Below, piece by piece: positions 1-8,168 of a stretch of DNA of 55,295 bases (within the stretch, counting starts at the first letter, position 1; each line of letters begins with the position of its first letter). The stretch is from positions 1 through 55,295 of the IMG/VR virus record IMGVR_UViG_3300005935_000016, one strand, 5' to 3'. The translations under genes and the position numbers were made by a program. The notes under the pieces were generated by a model. That model was given only the letters and a program-made list of their open reading frames with translations. It was not told the DNA's origin and did not search any database. The DNA is from a virus.

Positions 1-23
1 TGGGAGACCACATTTATTATTAT

Positions 24-39
24 ACGAAACAGATTTCGT
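24..39. repeat. Short inverted repeat upstream of the first gene
   Basis: ACGAAA and TTTCGT flank a 4-base loop (CAGA), a perfect 6-bp stem ending about 26 bases before the start codon at 66. It could be a leader hairpin or an operator. No TATA box is visible because the window begins here. Confidence 0.35.
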
Positions 40-65
40 TGAAAAGAGGAAAGGGGAACAAAAAA

Positions 66-2108
66 ATGAGTGAATTTAAAAAAATACAAGAAAAATTAAA
101 AGAACATTTTGAAACAATGTCAAAAGACGCAGATTTTATATACGCCGTTGACACAGAAAAAAACGAGTTGTGGGACATATATCTAAATAGTTTCCCTGAA
201 GGAACGAATGACATATATCGTGAGAGACGAGAACATGACTGTTCTTGTTGTAAACAATTTATTAATGCTATGGGTGGAGTTGTTGGAATCACTAACGGGG
301 AAGTAATCAGTATATGGGACTTTGAATTGAACCATGATGCATATGGACCAGTCGCGAAGGCATTGGCAAAACATGTTAAAGAAAAATTAATTAAAGATGT
401 TTTTATTAGCAAATTCAAAAGCATTGGAACAAAAGAAAATCACGAAGACGACAATGGTAACATCGTCACATGGAACCATTTTCACTTAGATTTACTACCA
501 AAGTTTGTCAATACAAGCAGCGATTCTATAGAAACAGTTAAAGCTAAATATAGAGACATTAAGGATGTATTCAAAAGATCCTTAGAAGAAATTTCAGAAG
601 AGTCAGTGTTAACAGTTTTAGAATTGATTTCACAGAACTCACTTTACAAAGGTGCTGAATGGAAAACAGTTTTAGAAAATTTTCATAAATATCAAAAAGA
701 ATATAAAACTCTTAATGGAGAAGAAAGAGACGTTTATTTATGGGACAAGGCAACATCTGTTGGTGGCGTAATTGGAAAAATAAAAAATCATAGTATTGGA
801 ACTTTGTTAGTAAATGTATCTAAGAATATGGATTTAGATATAGCCGTAAAGAAATATGAAGTGATTGTCGCACCTACTAATTACAAAAGACCAAAGCCAC
901 TTTATACTAAAAAAATGCTTGAAGACGCAAAGAAAAAACTTGAAGAGTTGGGTTTCATGGATTCATTGCAGCGAAGATTCGCAATACTCGAAGATGTAAA
1001 TGTCAACAATGTTCTCTTCGTAAACAGGGACGTTGAAAAGAAACTTCAAAGTAGAGACGTATTTGATGAGCTCGAAAAAGATGTTAAATTCAATCCGAAA
1101 ACATTCAGCAAAGTTGAAGAAGTTCCGGTTAACGATTTCATCGAGAACATTTTACCGACAATAAAGAATATGGAAATATTCGTTGAGGGTAGACATGCTA
1201 CAAATATGGTATCATTAATAGCTCCGTATAAAGCCGATAGCAAAACAATGTTTAAATGGGACAACAACTTTAGTTGGGCATATTCAGGAAACATTGCAGA
1301 TTCGGATATTAAAAAGAACGTGAAGTCTGCTGGTGGAAGAGTTGATGGAGTATTAAGATTTTCAATACAGTGGAATGACGAAAGAGAGCATAACAAGGAT
1401 GACTACGATGCACATTGTATGGAGCCTTGTGGAAATAAGATCTTTTATGCCAGTAAGACCAACCGTAATACAACTGGCGAGTTAGACATAGACATAATCA
1501 ACCCTACCAGAAACGTTCCAGCAGTTGAGAATATCACATGGACGAGAAAAGACAAAATGGGTAAAGGAACATACAAGTTCTTAGTACACAACTATACTCA
1601 CATGGGCGGTCAAGGCGGGTTTAAAGCTGAGATTGAATTTAATGGACAACAATACAACTTTGATTATCCACACCCATTGAAACAAAATGAAAAAGTTCAA
1701 GTAGCCGAGGTAACATTTGACGGAGAAAATTTTACAATTAAAGAAAAATTGCCTTCACAAATGTCATCAAGAGAAATTTGGAACGTAAAGTCGAACAACT
1801 TTGTTCCTGTATCGATAATGATGTATTCACCTAACTACTGGAATGAGCAAAAAGGTATTGGAAACAAACACTTCTTCTTTATGTTGAAAGGTTGTATCAA
1901 CGAGGAAACACCAAACGGATTCTTTAACGAGTATCTAAACAACGAGTTGACGAAACATAGAAAAGTATTTGAAGCATTAGGAAGTAAAATGAAAGTAGAC
2001 GACGCAGATGGTCAATTGTCTGGACTGGGATTCAGTTCGACACAGAAAAATTCAATCGTAGTACGGGTTGAAGGAAACACAAAAAGAGTACTAAAAATAA
2101 AATTTTGA
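66..2108 (+). CDS. Conserved phage-type protein of unknown function, 680 aa, with Cys motif and YfaP-like C-terminal domain
   Basis: The ATG at 66 is chosen because GAGG and GGGG stretches lie just upstream; the frame is open back to a TTG at 39. Near residues 60-70 there is RERREHDCSCCKQF, followed by a glycine-rich strand and SIWDF. I recall this N-terminal pattern in uncharacterised proteins of large phages but know no function. Around residues 440-565 a segment with H-x5-CGNKI-Y, GELDIDI, VENITW and YKFLVHNY resembles the beta-sandwich DUF2135 (YfaP-like) family; this is inference. No signal peptide or membrane segment is seen. It heads a same-strand run leading into RNA-repair genes, so a role in that group is possible but unproven. 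Confidence 0.75.
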   Translation: MSEFKKIQEKLKEHFETMSKDADFIYAVDTEKNELWDIYLNSFPEGTNDIYRERREHDCSCCKQFINAMGGVVGITNGEVISIWDFELNHDAYGPVAKALAKHVKEKLIKDVFISKFKSIGTKENHEDDNGNIVTWNHFHLDLLPKFVNTSSDSIETVKAKYRDIKDVFKRSLEEISEESVLTVLELISQNSLYKGAEWKTVLENFHKYQKEYKTLNGEERDVYLWDKATSVGGVIGKIKNHSIGTLLVNVSKNMDLDIAVKKYEVIVAPTNYKRPKPLYTKKMLEDAKKKLEELGFMDSLQRRFAILEDVNVNNVLFVNRDVEKKLQSRDVFDELEKDVKFNPKTFSKVEEVPVNDFIENILPTIKNMEIFVEGRHATNMVSLIAPYKADSKTMFKWDNNFSWAYSGNIADSDIKKNVKSAGGRVDGVLRFSIQWNDEREHNKDDYDAHCMEPCGNKIFYASKTNRNTTGELDIDIINPTRNVPAVENITWTRKDKMGKGTYKFLVHNYTHMGGQGGFKAEIEFNGQQYNFDYPHPLKQNEKVQVAEVTFDGENFTIKEKLPSQMSSREIWNVKSNNFVPVSIMMYSPNYWNEQKGIGNKHFFFMLKGCINEETPNGFFNEYLNNELTKHRKVFEALGSKMKVDDADGQLSGLGFSSTQKNSIVVRVEGNTKRVLKIKF

Positions 2109-2122
2109 GAGGTAAAAACAAA

Positions 2123-2497
2123 ATGAAAATATATGAAACAGCAGTAAGACAAAAACTAAGGTTTAACTACAAAGGAGTATTAGCAGTCGAGGATCTTTGG
2201 GATTTAAATGTTATGGAATTAGATGAAGTTTATAAAGAATTAAATTCTAAGAAAAAACAAATTTCAGAAGACAGTCTGTTAGAAACGAAAAATGTTGCAG
2301 ATGTTATTTTAGAAACCAAAATAAAAATTGTAAAACATGTTGTAAAGACCAAACAGTTAGAGACTGAAACAAGGAAACTTGCGGCGGAAAGAAGAGAAAA
2401 GAAACAAAAAATTATGGCGATTATTTCAAGAAAACAGGATTCAGAACTTGAAGACAAATCCGCTGAAGAATTACACCAGATGCTTGAATCACTTTAA
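2123..2497 (+). CDS. Small helical coiled-coil protein, unknown function
   Basis: 124 aa. The ATG at 2123 is preceded by GAGAGG at spacing about 9; the SD overlaps the stop of the previous gene, so translation is probably coupled. The protein is almost wholly helical and rich in Lys and Glu, with long heptad-like stretches (residues 35-110). There is no recognisable domain. It could be a structural or adaptor partner of the upstream 680-aa protein. Confidence 0.7.
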   Translation: MKIYETAVRQKLRFNYKGVLAVEDLWDLNVMELDEVYKELNSKKKQISEDSLLETKNVADVILETKIKIVKHVVKTKQLETETRKLAAERREKKQKIMAIISRKQDSELEDKSAEELHQMLESL

Positions 2498-2500
2498 GCA

Positions 2501-2526
2501 TTTATTTTTTTCTTTTTTTAAAAAAA
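2501..2526 (+). terminator. T-tract terminator
   Basis: A nearly pure T run (2501-2519, broken by an A and a C) directly after the stop codon at 2497, continuing into A7. Archaeal transcription terminates at such T tracts. It separates the first two genes from the gene at 2539. Confidence 0.5.
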
Positions 2527-2538
2527 GGGTTAAATAAA

Positions 2539-3177
2539 ATGAAAGAACAAACAAAATTTTTAACTGAACATTGCGAGTTTAATAATCCGTGTGATTGTTA
2601 TGTCTTGTTAGCTGTCAGTAGAAAAAAGGACACTCCCGAAATTACTAACTCTCAAGAAATTGTATTTAGGGACGTTATTAAAAAAGAAGAAGATATTATT
2701 AAAAAGTACAACACAATGTCAGCACAAATTAAAAATTATAAAGACGAGAACGATAAGTCATATCCGTTTTATTTGTATGTATCGCTTAATGCAAGGGATG
2801 CTAAGAAAGCGACGTTCTTGTTAATGAAGAAAATATTACACTGGATCGAGGAAGAAGGCAAAGGTGTCGACAATAGTAAAATGTTTAAGAAGTTGTATGG
2901 TCACTTTTACTCGACGTTGATGACTAAAGAATGTAAAACTTCGAGTCAGAAATATTTTATGATAGATTATGATAGCAAAAAAGGTGTTATTGAATTTAGC
3001 GACAAATTGGAAAAATTTGCCGAAGTTATCGAAGGCCATGTGACAAGAAATGGTTACCATATAAAGACGAAGCCATTTGATAGAAGGAAACTAGAAGAAT
3101 TAAAAAAAGAGTATCCTGTAGAAGTTAAAACAGATGCTAATATTTTTGTAGAGTATATAGAAAATGGGGAGAAATAG
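2539..3177 (+). CDS. Hypothetical protein, 212 aa, next to RNA ligase
   Basis: Mixed alpha/beta protein with two N-terminal cysteines (CDCY near 19-21) and a central YPFYLYVSLNARDAKKA strand-helix segment. I do not recognise a family. It ends two bases before the RNA ligase start, which argues for co-expression and perhaps a shared RNA-repair task. There is no membrane segment. Confidence 0.7.
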   Translation: MKEQTKFLTEHCEFNNPCDCYVLLAVSRKKDTPEITNSQEIVFRDVIKKEEDIIKKYNTMSAQIKNYKDENDKSYPFYLYVSLNARDAKKATFLLMKKILHWIEEEGKGVDNSKMFKKLYGHFYSTLMTKECKTSSQKYFMIDYDSKKGVIEFSDKLEKFAEVIEGHVTRNGYHIKTKPFDRRKLEELKKEYPVEVKTDANIFVEYIENGEK

Positions 3178-3179
3178 AA

Positions 3180-4037
3180 ATGGGATACATGCACATAGAT
3201 AATTTATATAAGAATATAGACATAATGAATTTCAAAGAATGCTATGCATTAGAAAAAATTCACGGTACATCTGCACACATCGGATGGAATCACGAACACC
3301 AAGAAATTAGATATTTTTCTGGTGGAGAAAAACATGAGAAATTTGTAAAACTTTTCGACCATGCACATTTGAAAACTAGGTTTTGCCAAGAATTTCCGGA
3401 CGTGAACGTCGTTTTGCATGGTGAAGCATATGGTGGGAAGCAACAGGGGATGTCTGAAACTTATGGAAAGGAATTAAAGTTTATTGTGTTCGATGTAAAG
3501 ATTGGAGAGACTTGGTTAGACGTGATAAACGCTGAAGATGTTACTAAAAAAATGGGATTGGAATTTGTAGATTATGTTCAGATTAAAACCGACTTGGAAT
3601 TGATTGATGCTGAGAGAGATAAACCATCCACTCAAGCTAAAAGAAACGGGGTAGTAGAAGATAAATTAAGAGAAGGTGTTGTTTTAAGACCTTTAACCGA
3701 ATGCACAAAAAGCAATGGAAAAAGAATAATCGTAAAACACAAACGAGACGAATTCAAAGAAACAAAAACCAAAAGAGAAGTCGACCCAGAAAAACTTAGA
3801 ATATTAAAAGAATCTAAAAAAATAGCAGAAGAATGGGTTACCCCTATGAGATTAAATCATGTATTAGACAAATTGAATAACCCCACAGAAATAGAACAGG
3901 TTAGAAAAGTTATAAGTGCAATGATTGAAGACGTATTAAGAGAAGCCAAAGGAGAAATAGTTGAATCTCAAATGGCTAAAAGTGCTATAGCAAAAGAAAC
4001 TGCACGATTATACAAATTAAGGATATCCAAGGTATAA
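3180..4037 (+). CDS. RNA ligase, Rnl2-like nucleotidyltransferase
   Basis: 285 aa. Joins RNA ends by way of an enzyme-AMP intermediate. All core motifs of the covalent nucleotidyltransferase superfamily are visible in order: motif I EKIHGTSA with the lysine to be adenylylated at K26, motif III VLHGEAYGG (78-86), motif IIIa FIVFDV (101-106), motif IV EGVVLRP (165-171) and motif V IIVKHK (183-188). A helical tail of about 95 residues follows, as in Rnl2-type ligases. Phage RNA ligases commonly repair tRNAs cut by host defence nucleases. The next recognisable gene is a CCA-adding-type enzyme, which supports tRNA repair here; that function is inferred. Confidence 0.93.
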   Translation: MGYMHIDNLYKNIDIMNFKECYALEKIHGTSAHIGWNHEHQEIRYFSGGEKHEKFVKLFDHAHLKTRFCQEFPDVNVVLHGEAYGGKQQGMSETYGKELKFIVFDVKIGETWLDVINAEDVTKKMGLEFVDYVQIKTDLELIDAERDKPSTQAKRNGVVEDKLREGVVLRPLTECTKSNGKRIIVKHKRDEFKETKTKREVDPEKLRILKESKKIAEEWVTPMRLNHVLDKLNNPTEIEQVRKVISAMIEDVLREAKGEIVESQMAKSAIAKETARLYKLRISKV

Positions 4038-4041
4038 TAAA

Positions 4042-4338
4042 ATGAGAGAAGAATTAATGACAAATGAATATTATGATAAATTTAGTGCTAGAAAAATATG
4101 TAAAGTGTTTGAAATTAAGTTCGAGCTATTCGAAGTTCCAGAAATCGAGCTTGAACGTATTAGAGGGGAGGTATTTTTAGCAATTCATTTTAAAAACCGG
4201 ATTATAAGAATATCTCACAACCGAACGATGAATTTTTTAAAATCAAATAACTATGATCATTTTAGAAAATATGATAATTGCGACAATCCAGGAAAAGGAA
4301 AGTATATTTGGGCAGTTAGATATGAGGTAGACAAATGA
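4042..4338 (+). CDS. Small hypothetical protein between RNA ligase and CCA-adding-type enzyme
   Basis: 98 aa, mixed alpha/beta and basic, no recognised motif. Its TGA overlaps the ATG of the next gene (ATGA), showing translational coupling with the nucleotidyltransferase. A second in-frame ATG at 4057 could be the real start because no clear SD precedes 4042. Confidence 0.65.
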   Translation: MREELMTNEYYDKFSARKICKVFEIKFELFEVPEIELERIRGEVFLAIHFKNRIIRISHNRTMNFLKSNNYDHFRKYDNCDNPGKGKYIWAVRYEVDK

Positions 4339-4748
4339 AACTAAAACAATTATTAGAAGAAGTAACAAAAATGATGCACCCTCACCCAGTATACGCAGTC
4401 GGTGGATGTGTTAGAGACTACATCTTAGAAATCGAACCGAAAGATTATGATTTTTGTACACCAGCTGAACCAGACGAAATAGAAAGATTAGTTAAGGAAG
4501 CTAAAAGACGTGCTTATTGTGTCGGGAAAAGGTTTGGAACTATTGGATGTAAGATTGATGGTGAGATGATAGAGATAACTACTTTCAGAACTGAAAAATA
4601 TGAAGAAGGAAACAGGAAACCTAAAGTTGAGTATGTGACTAACATTCACGAAGACTTAAGTAGACGTGACTTCACCATCAACTCCATGTGTATTTCTGGA
4701 AAAAAATTATTAAAACTTATAAAGATGAGGGAGAGAAAAGATGAGTAA
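4335..4748 (+). CDS. CCA-adding enzyme / poly(A) polymerase family, N-terminal catalytic fragment (split gene)
   Basis: 137 aa. Catalytic head of a class II (bacterial-type) tRNA nucleotidyltransferase: AVGGCVRD (21-28) binds the nucleotide, the metal-binding DYD is at 37-39, and RRDFTINSM (110-118) is the conserved end of the palm. After residue 121 the family pattern is lost and replaced by a Lys-rich tail (about 16 aa), while the rest of the enzyme is encoded from 5435 in another frame. An HNH endonuclease gene lies between and overlaps both parts. Whether the two peptides assemble into an active enzyme is unknown. Archaeal hosts normally use class I enzymes, so this gene was probably acquired from a bacterial or phage source. 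Confidence 0.88.
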   Translation: MKLKQLLEEVTKMMHPHPVYAVGGCVRDYILEIEPKDYDFCTPAEPDEIERLVKEAKRRAYCVGKRFGTIGCKIDGEMIEITTFRTEKYEEGNRKPKVEYVTNIHEDLSRRDFTINSMCISGKKLLKLIKMRERKDE

Positions 4749-5451
4749 TTTTTGTGATTGTGGATGTGGTCTAGAAACTAAAAAATATCGTGGAAAATAC
4801 AATAGATTTATTGTTGGCCATAATAATAATTTTAAAAAAGGCCATAATATGAATATTGACAGAATACCTTAGAATAAAGGATTAACAAAAGAAACAGATG
4901 AGAGAGTTAGAAATTATGGAATAACTGAAAGAAAAACCAAGAAAAAAATGTATAGCAATGGAGAATTAACAACATGGAACAAAGGTTTGACCAAAGGAAC
5001 AGATGAGAGAGTAAAAAAAAGTGCAAAAAATTATCCCCAAAAAAGGAAATCCCCAACATATTCTCAAGAAGAATTGAAAAGAAGACAAAATAGTTTTAGA
5101 GGGAAAAATAATCCAAATTTTAATCCAGATAAATCAGAATTTACTAAATATAAATTACAATGCAGATTTAATTTCAATCCAGGTTTATTTCCAGATGAGT
5201 TTGATATTACTAAAATTAGAAACATGTTTCATCCGACTAAAAACAAAACAGGTTATACGATGGATCACATGTTATCTATTTACGATGGCTTTACTAATAA
5301 TATAGACTCTAACATATTAAAACATCCGGCAAATTGTAATATATTATTACATAGAGAAAATTCCAGAAAAAACAAAAATTCATCAATAACTTTAAAACAA
5401 TTAAATAAAAAAATTATAACATGGGGGAAAAATTATGGTGAATATAACTAG
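4741..5451 (+). pseudogene. HNH homing endonuclease with NUMOD3-like repeats, interrupted by an in-frame TAG
   Basis: Reading from ATG 4741 gives an N-terminal Cys cluster (CDCGCG near 5-10, then FIVGHN), a TAG at 4870-4872, then NKGLTKETDERV and, from 4948, a second WNKGLTKGTDERV copy. The C-terminus holds an HNH-type nuclease (MDHMLSIYDGF, HPANCNILLH). The TAG sits where PWNKG is expected, so a TGG to TAG change explains it. An ATG at 4948 could yield a 167-aa product keeping one NUMOD3-like unit and the nuclease. The gene overlaps the upstream CCA fragment by 8 bases and the downstream one by 17, leaving no room for a group I intron. It looks like a free-standing homing gene inserted in the CCA-type gene. 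Confidence 0.85.
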
Positions 5452-6127
5452 AGAAGATATTATAGAATTTTGTTTGATAGACCCATTTAATGGTAGACAA
5501 GATTTAGAAAAAGGGATAATAAGAGCAGTAGGAATACCAAAACATCGTTTCAAGGAAGATAGTTTGCGTATATTGAGAGCGATTAGATTCGCGTCCAGAT
5601 TCGGTTTTGAAATAGAAGAAACTACTTACAAAAAGATGGGACGAATGTCAGTAAAGTTGTTAGAAATTTCTAAAGAAAGATGGATGATGGAAATGGACAA
5701 AATTTTAATGACCGACCATGTTCGAAATGGGCTAGAGAACTTATGGAAGTGCAACTGTTTTAAATATATGATACCAGAGTTATCATTACAATTTGATTAT
5801 GAACAAAACAGTCAGTATCACGATTACACTTTAGACGAACACACTATGAATGTCGTTGAAGATTGTCCTAAAGATTTAAACTTGAGATGGGCGGCTTTGT
5901 TGCACGACATCGGTAAACCTTTCGTAAGAACAAATAAAACAGTTAACGATGTATTCAAATCCAACTATGTAGATCACGAAGTATTGGGAGCAGACATGAT
6001 ATTGAAATTATCACGACATCTTAAATGGTCGAAGGATAGAACTAACACAGTCGTAGACTTAGTAAAAAATCACTTGAAGGAAGATAGTCCACTAAGAAAA
6101 TACGACAACATGAGAAAATTAAAATGA
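5435..6127 (+). CDS. CCA-adding enzyme family, C-terminal fragment with HD domain (split gene)
   Basis: 230 aa. It continues the class II nucleotidyltransferase: IDPFNGRQDL (15-24), the base-selecting EDSLRILRAIRFASRFGF helix (41-58), then an HD phosphohydrolase domain with H136, the H157-D158 pair (LLHDIGKP) and H181. HD domains in this family have phosphatase or phosphodiesterase activity on tRNA 3' ends. Its ATG at 5435 lies inside the 3' end of the HNH gene and is preceded by GGGGG with suitable spacing, so it is probably translated by coupling. The C-terminus at K230 is somewhat short compared with bacterial full-length enzymes. Confidence 0.87.
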   Translation: MVNITREDIIEFCLIDPFNGRQDLEKGIIRAVGIPKHRFKEDSLRILRAIRFASRFGFEIEETTYKKMGRMSVKLLEISKERWMMEMDKILMTDHVRNGLENLWKCNCFKYMIPELSLQFDYEQNSQYHDYTLDEHTMNVVEDCPKDLNLRWAALLHDIGKPFVRTNKTVNDVFKSNYVDHEVLGADMILKLSRHLKWSKDRTNTVVDLVKNHLKEDSPLRKYDNMRKLK

Positions 6128-6933
6128 AAGAAAACAAATTAGAAAACACGCCAGCCGTGTTCATTATATCAACCGGTCGAACCGCTACAAGATTTTTAGC
6201 TAAATACTTCGAACGTTACGATGGAATATTTTCATACCACGAAATCAAACCGGATTTGGTAGAACTCGGAGTCAAGTATGGACATGGTGAACTTACTGAC
6301 GAAGAGGCGTGGGACTTGTTTTATATAGACAGAATACAAATATTAGACAGTATGAAAAAAGAAAACGCAACACTGTGTATTGAATCTAACAACCGTTTCT
6401 ATTCGTTAGTTCCAGTAATTTTAAAAAATATGAAAAATGTTAAAATAATCCACGTAGTTCGAGACGGTCGAGACGTAACTCGGTCAGCAATGAACTGCTG
6501 GAAAACTCAGTCTTACGAATATACTAAACGAGTCGACTGTACATATTTTCCTGATGATAAAAATTTTAAAGATTGGAAAGATTTCGACATATTTCAAAAG
6601 GTTGCATATTGGTGGCGTAAAAAGGATGAACTAATTTACAAAGCTGTACAGGGAAAAGATAATTGCATGACAGTAAAATTCGAAGACATTTTCGACGAAG
6701 AAAACGATTATCCAGGAATGAAAAAGATTATAGATTTTGTTGGATTGGACAAAGAGGTTGATACAGAGTTTATGAAACAAAAAATTAATATTACTAAAGA
6801 ACACTGGTTCCCGCATTGGACACAGTGGGACGACGAAACAACTAAGAAGTTTATGTTAGTCGGTCGAGAATCATTAAAACTATATGGTTATTTAGATGGC
6901 GACGAAATGAAGTGGGAAGATTATCACTATTAA
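6124..6933 (+). CDS. Sulfotransferase family protein
   Basis: 269 aa. Two PAPS-binding signatures are visible: the 5'-phosphosulfate loop STGRTATRF (about 16-24) and the 3'-phosphate element VRDGRDVTRSAM (about 113-124). Such enzymes move sulfate from PAPS to a hydroxyl or amine of a glycan, lipid or protein. The start overlaps the stop of the CCA fragment (ATGA). The downstream GDP-mannose dehydratase and later glycosyltransferases suggest that a glycan is the acceptor; this is inferred. No signal peptide, so it is cytoplasmic. Confidence 0.85.
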   Translation: MKENKLENTPAVFIISTGRTATRFLAKYFERYDGIFSYHEIKPDLVELGVKYGHGELTDEEAWDLFYIDRIQILDSMKKENATLCIESNNRFYSLVPVILKNMKNVKIIHVVRDGRDVTRSAMNCWKTQSYEYTKRVDCTYFPDDKNFKDWKDFDIFQKVAYWWRKKDELIYKAVQGKDNCMTVKFEDIFDEENDYPGMKKIIDFVGLDKEVDTEFMKQKINITKEHWFPHWTQWDDETTKKFMLVGRESLKLYGYLDGDEMKWEDYHY

Positions 6934-6949
6934 GAAGGAGAGAAACGAA

Positions 6950-7231
6950 ATGACAAAAGAAGAAAATCAATATTATGATAACGCTAAATATGAAGTTTTA
7001 GAAAATAAATTCATGATATTAGTATACAAAAAAACACTTTTCGGCAATTTACCTTGGCGCAAATGTTTTGCAACGGAGTTTTACGAGTGGGAAGAGGACG
7101 CAAATATGTTTATTATTAAAAGAAAAAAGAGAATAAGGAGAAATCAAAATGAAAAAAAGAGCACTGATAACTGGGATTACCGGACAAGACGGAAGTTTTC
7201 TAGCAGAATTTTTGCTAGAAAAAGGATATGA
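6950..7231 (+). CDS. Small hypothetical protein overlapping the gmd start
   Basis: 93 aa with a good SD (AAGGAG) before the ATG. The first about 65 residues look like a small folded domain (Trp/Tyr-rich); the last about 27 are basic and are read out of frame through the first 83 bases of gmd. That tail is unusual for this compact genome. A one-base shift would stop the protein at a TAA near 7135 (GAATAAG), so a late frameshift is possible. Confidence 0.55.
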   Translation: MTKEENQYYDNAKYEVLENKFMILVYKKTLFGNLPWRKCFATEFYEWEEDANMFIIKRKKRIRRNQNEKKSTDNWDYRTRRKFSSRIFARKRI

Positions 7232-8168
7232 AGTATTTGGAGTAATTCGCAGAAATTCAACGCCTAACACTCATAGAATAAAACACTTGCTAGATAAAAT
7301 CACATTAATTCCTGGTGATATGACTGACGGCGAATCGATTTACAAAGCAGTCGAAACAGCTAAACCTCACGAGTTTTATAATTTAGCTGCACAATCTTAC
7401 GTTGCCGAATCTTGGTGCACACCGTACTCGACTTGTTTAATAACAGGTATGGGAGTAATACACTGTTTAGAAGCGATTAGAAAATACGAAAAAGATTTAG
7501 ATCATCAAATTAAATTTTACCAAGCTGGATCGTCAGAACAATACGGTTTAGTAGAAGAGACACCACAATCAGAGACAACTCCGTGGCATCCTAGAAGCCC
7601 TTACGCGTGTGCTAAGGTGTTTGCACACGAATTAGTTAGGAACTACAGGGAAAGCTATGGACTTCATGCAAGTGTTGGAATCTTGTTCAATCACGAATCA
7701 GAGAGACGTGGAGAAGAGTTTGTAACTAAGAAAATCACCAACGCTGTAGCACATATTATGACTGGAAAACAAGAACGATTTTCATTGGGTAACATGGACG
7801 CTAAAAGAGATTGGGGATACGCTAAAGACTACGTTGAAGGAATGTGGATGATGCTTCAGATGGAAACACCTGACGATTATGTTATTGGAACAGGTGAAAC
7901 ACATTCAGTTAGAGATTTCGTAGTAGCAGCATTTAAAGCGGTTGATAAAGAAATCATATTCGAAGGTGAAGGACTAAAAGAAAAAGGTTATGTCGACGGA
8001 ACTGTTGTATTAGAAATCAATGAGAAATATTACAGACCAGCAGAAGTTGATTTGTTATTAGCTAATCCAACTAAGGCTAGAACCGTTTTAAACTGGACAG
8101 CTCGAACAACATTCGACGGATTGGTAAAATTAATGGTGGAGCACGATTTAAGATGTTTGACCGAATAA
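7149..8168 (+). CDS. gmd: GDP-mannose 4,6-dehydratase
   Basis: 339 aa, full length for the family. Converts GDP-mannose to GDP-4-keto-6-deoxymannose, the precursor of fucose, rhamnose and perosamine. The extended short-chain dehydrogenase fold shows the NADP loop TGITGQDG (8-15), the GSSEQYG strand (128-133) and the catalytic Y152-x3-K156 (SPYACAKV). NHESERRGEEFVTKKIT is a family signature. An SD (AAGGAG) precedes the ATG. No later enzyme of GDP-fucose synthesis is seen in the window, so the product is either finished by host enzymes or used as the keto sugar. Confidence 0.95.
   Translation: MKKRALITGITGQDGSFLAEFLLEKGYEVFGVIRRNSTPNTHRIKHLLDKITLIPGDMTDGESIYKAVETAKPHEFYNLAAQSYVAESWCTPYSTCLITGMGVIHCLEAIRKYEKDLDHQIKFYQAGSSEQYGLVEETPQSETTPWHPRSPYACAKVFAHELVRNYRESYGLHASVGILFNHESERRGEEFVTKKITNAVAHIMTGKQERFSLGNMDAKRDWGYAKDYVEGMWMMLQMETPDDYVIGTGETHSVRDFVVAAFKAVDKEIIFEGEGLKEKGYVDGTVVLEINEKYYRPAEVDLLLANPTKARTVLNWTARTTFDGLVKLMVEHDLRCLTE

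Noticed and set aside
4870-4872. Pyrrolysine at the TAG codon
   Set aside because: Other genes end normally at TAG (for example at 3177 and 5451), a TGG to TAG change explains the site, and the expected residue is tryptophan in the family motif.
4741-5451. Group I intron or intein containing the HNH gene
   Set aside because: The HNH coding region overlaps both flanking fragments, leaving no intron core; the three frames differ, which excludes an intein.
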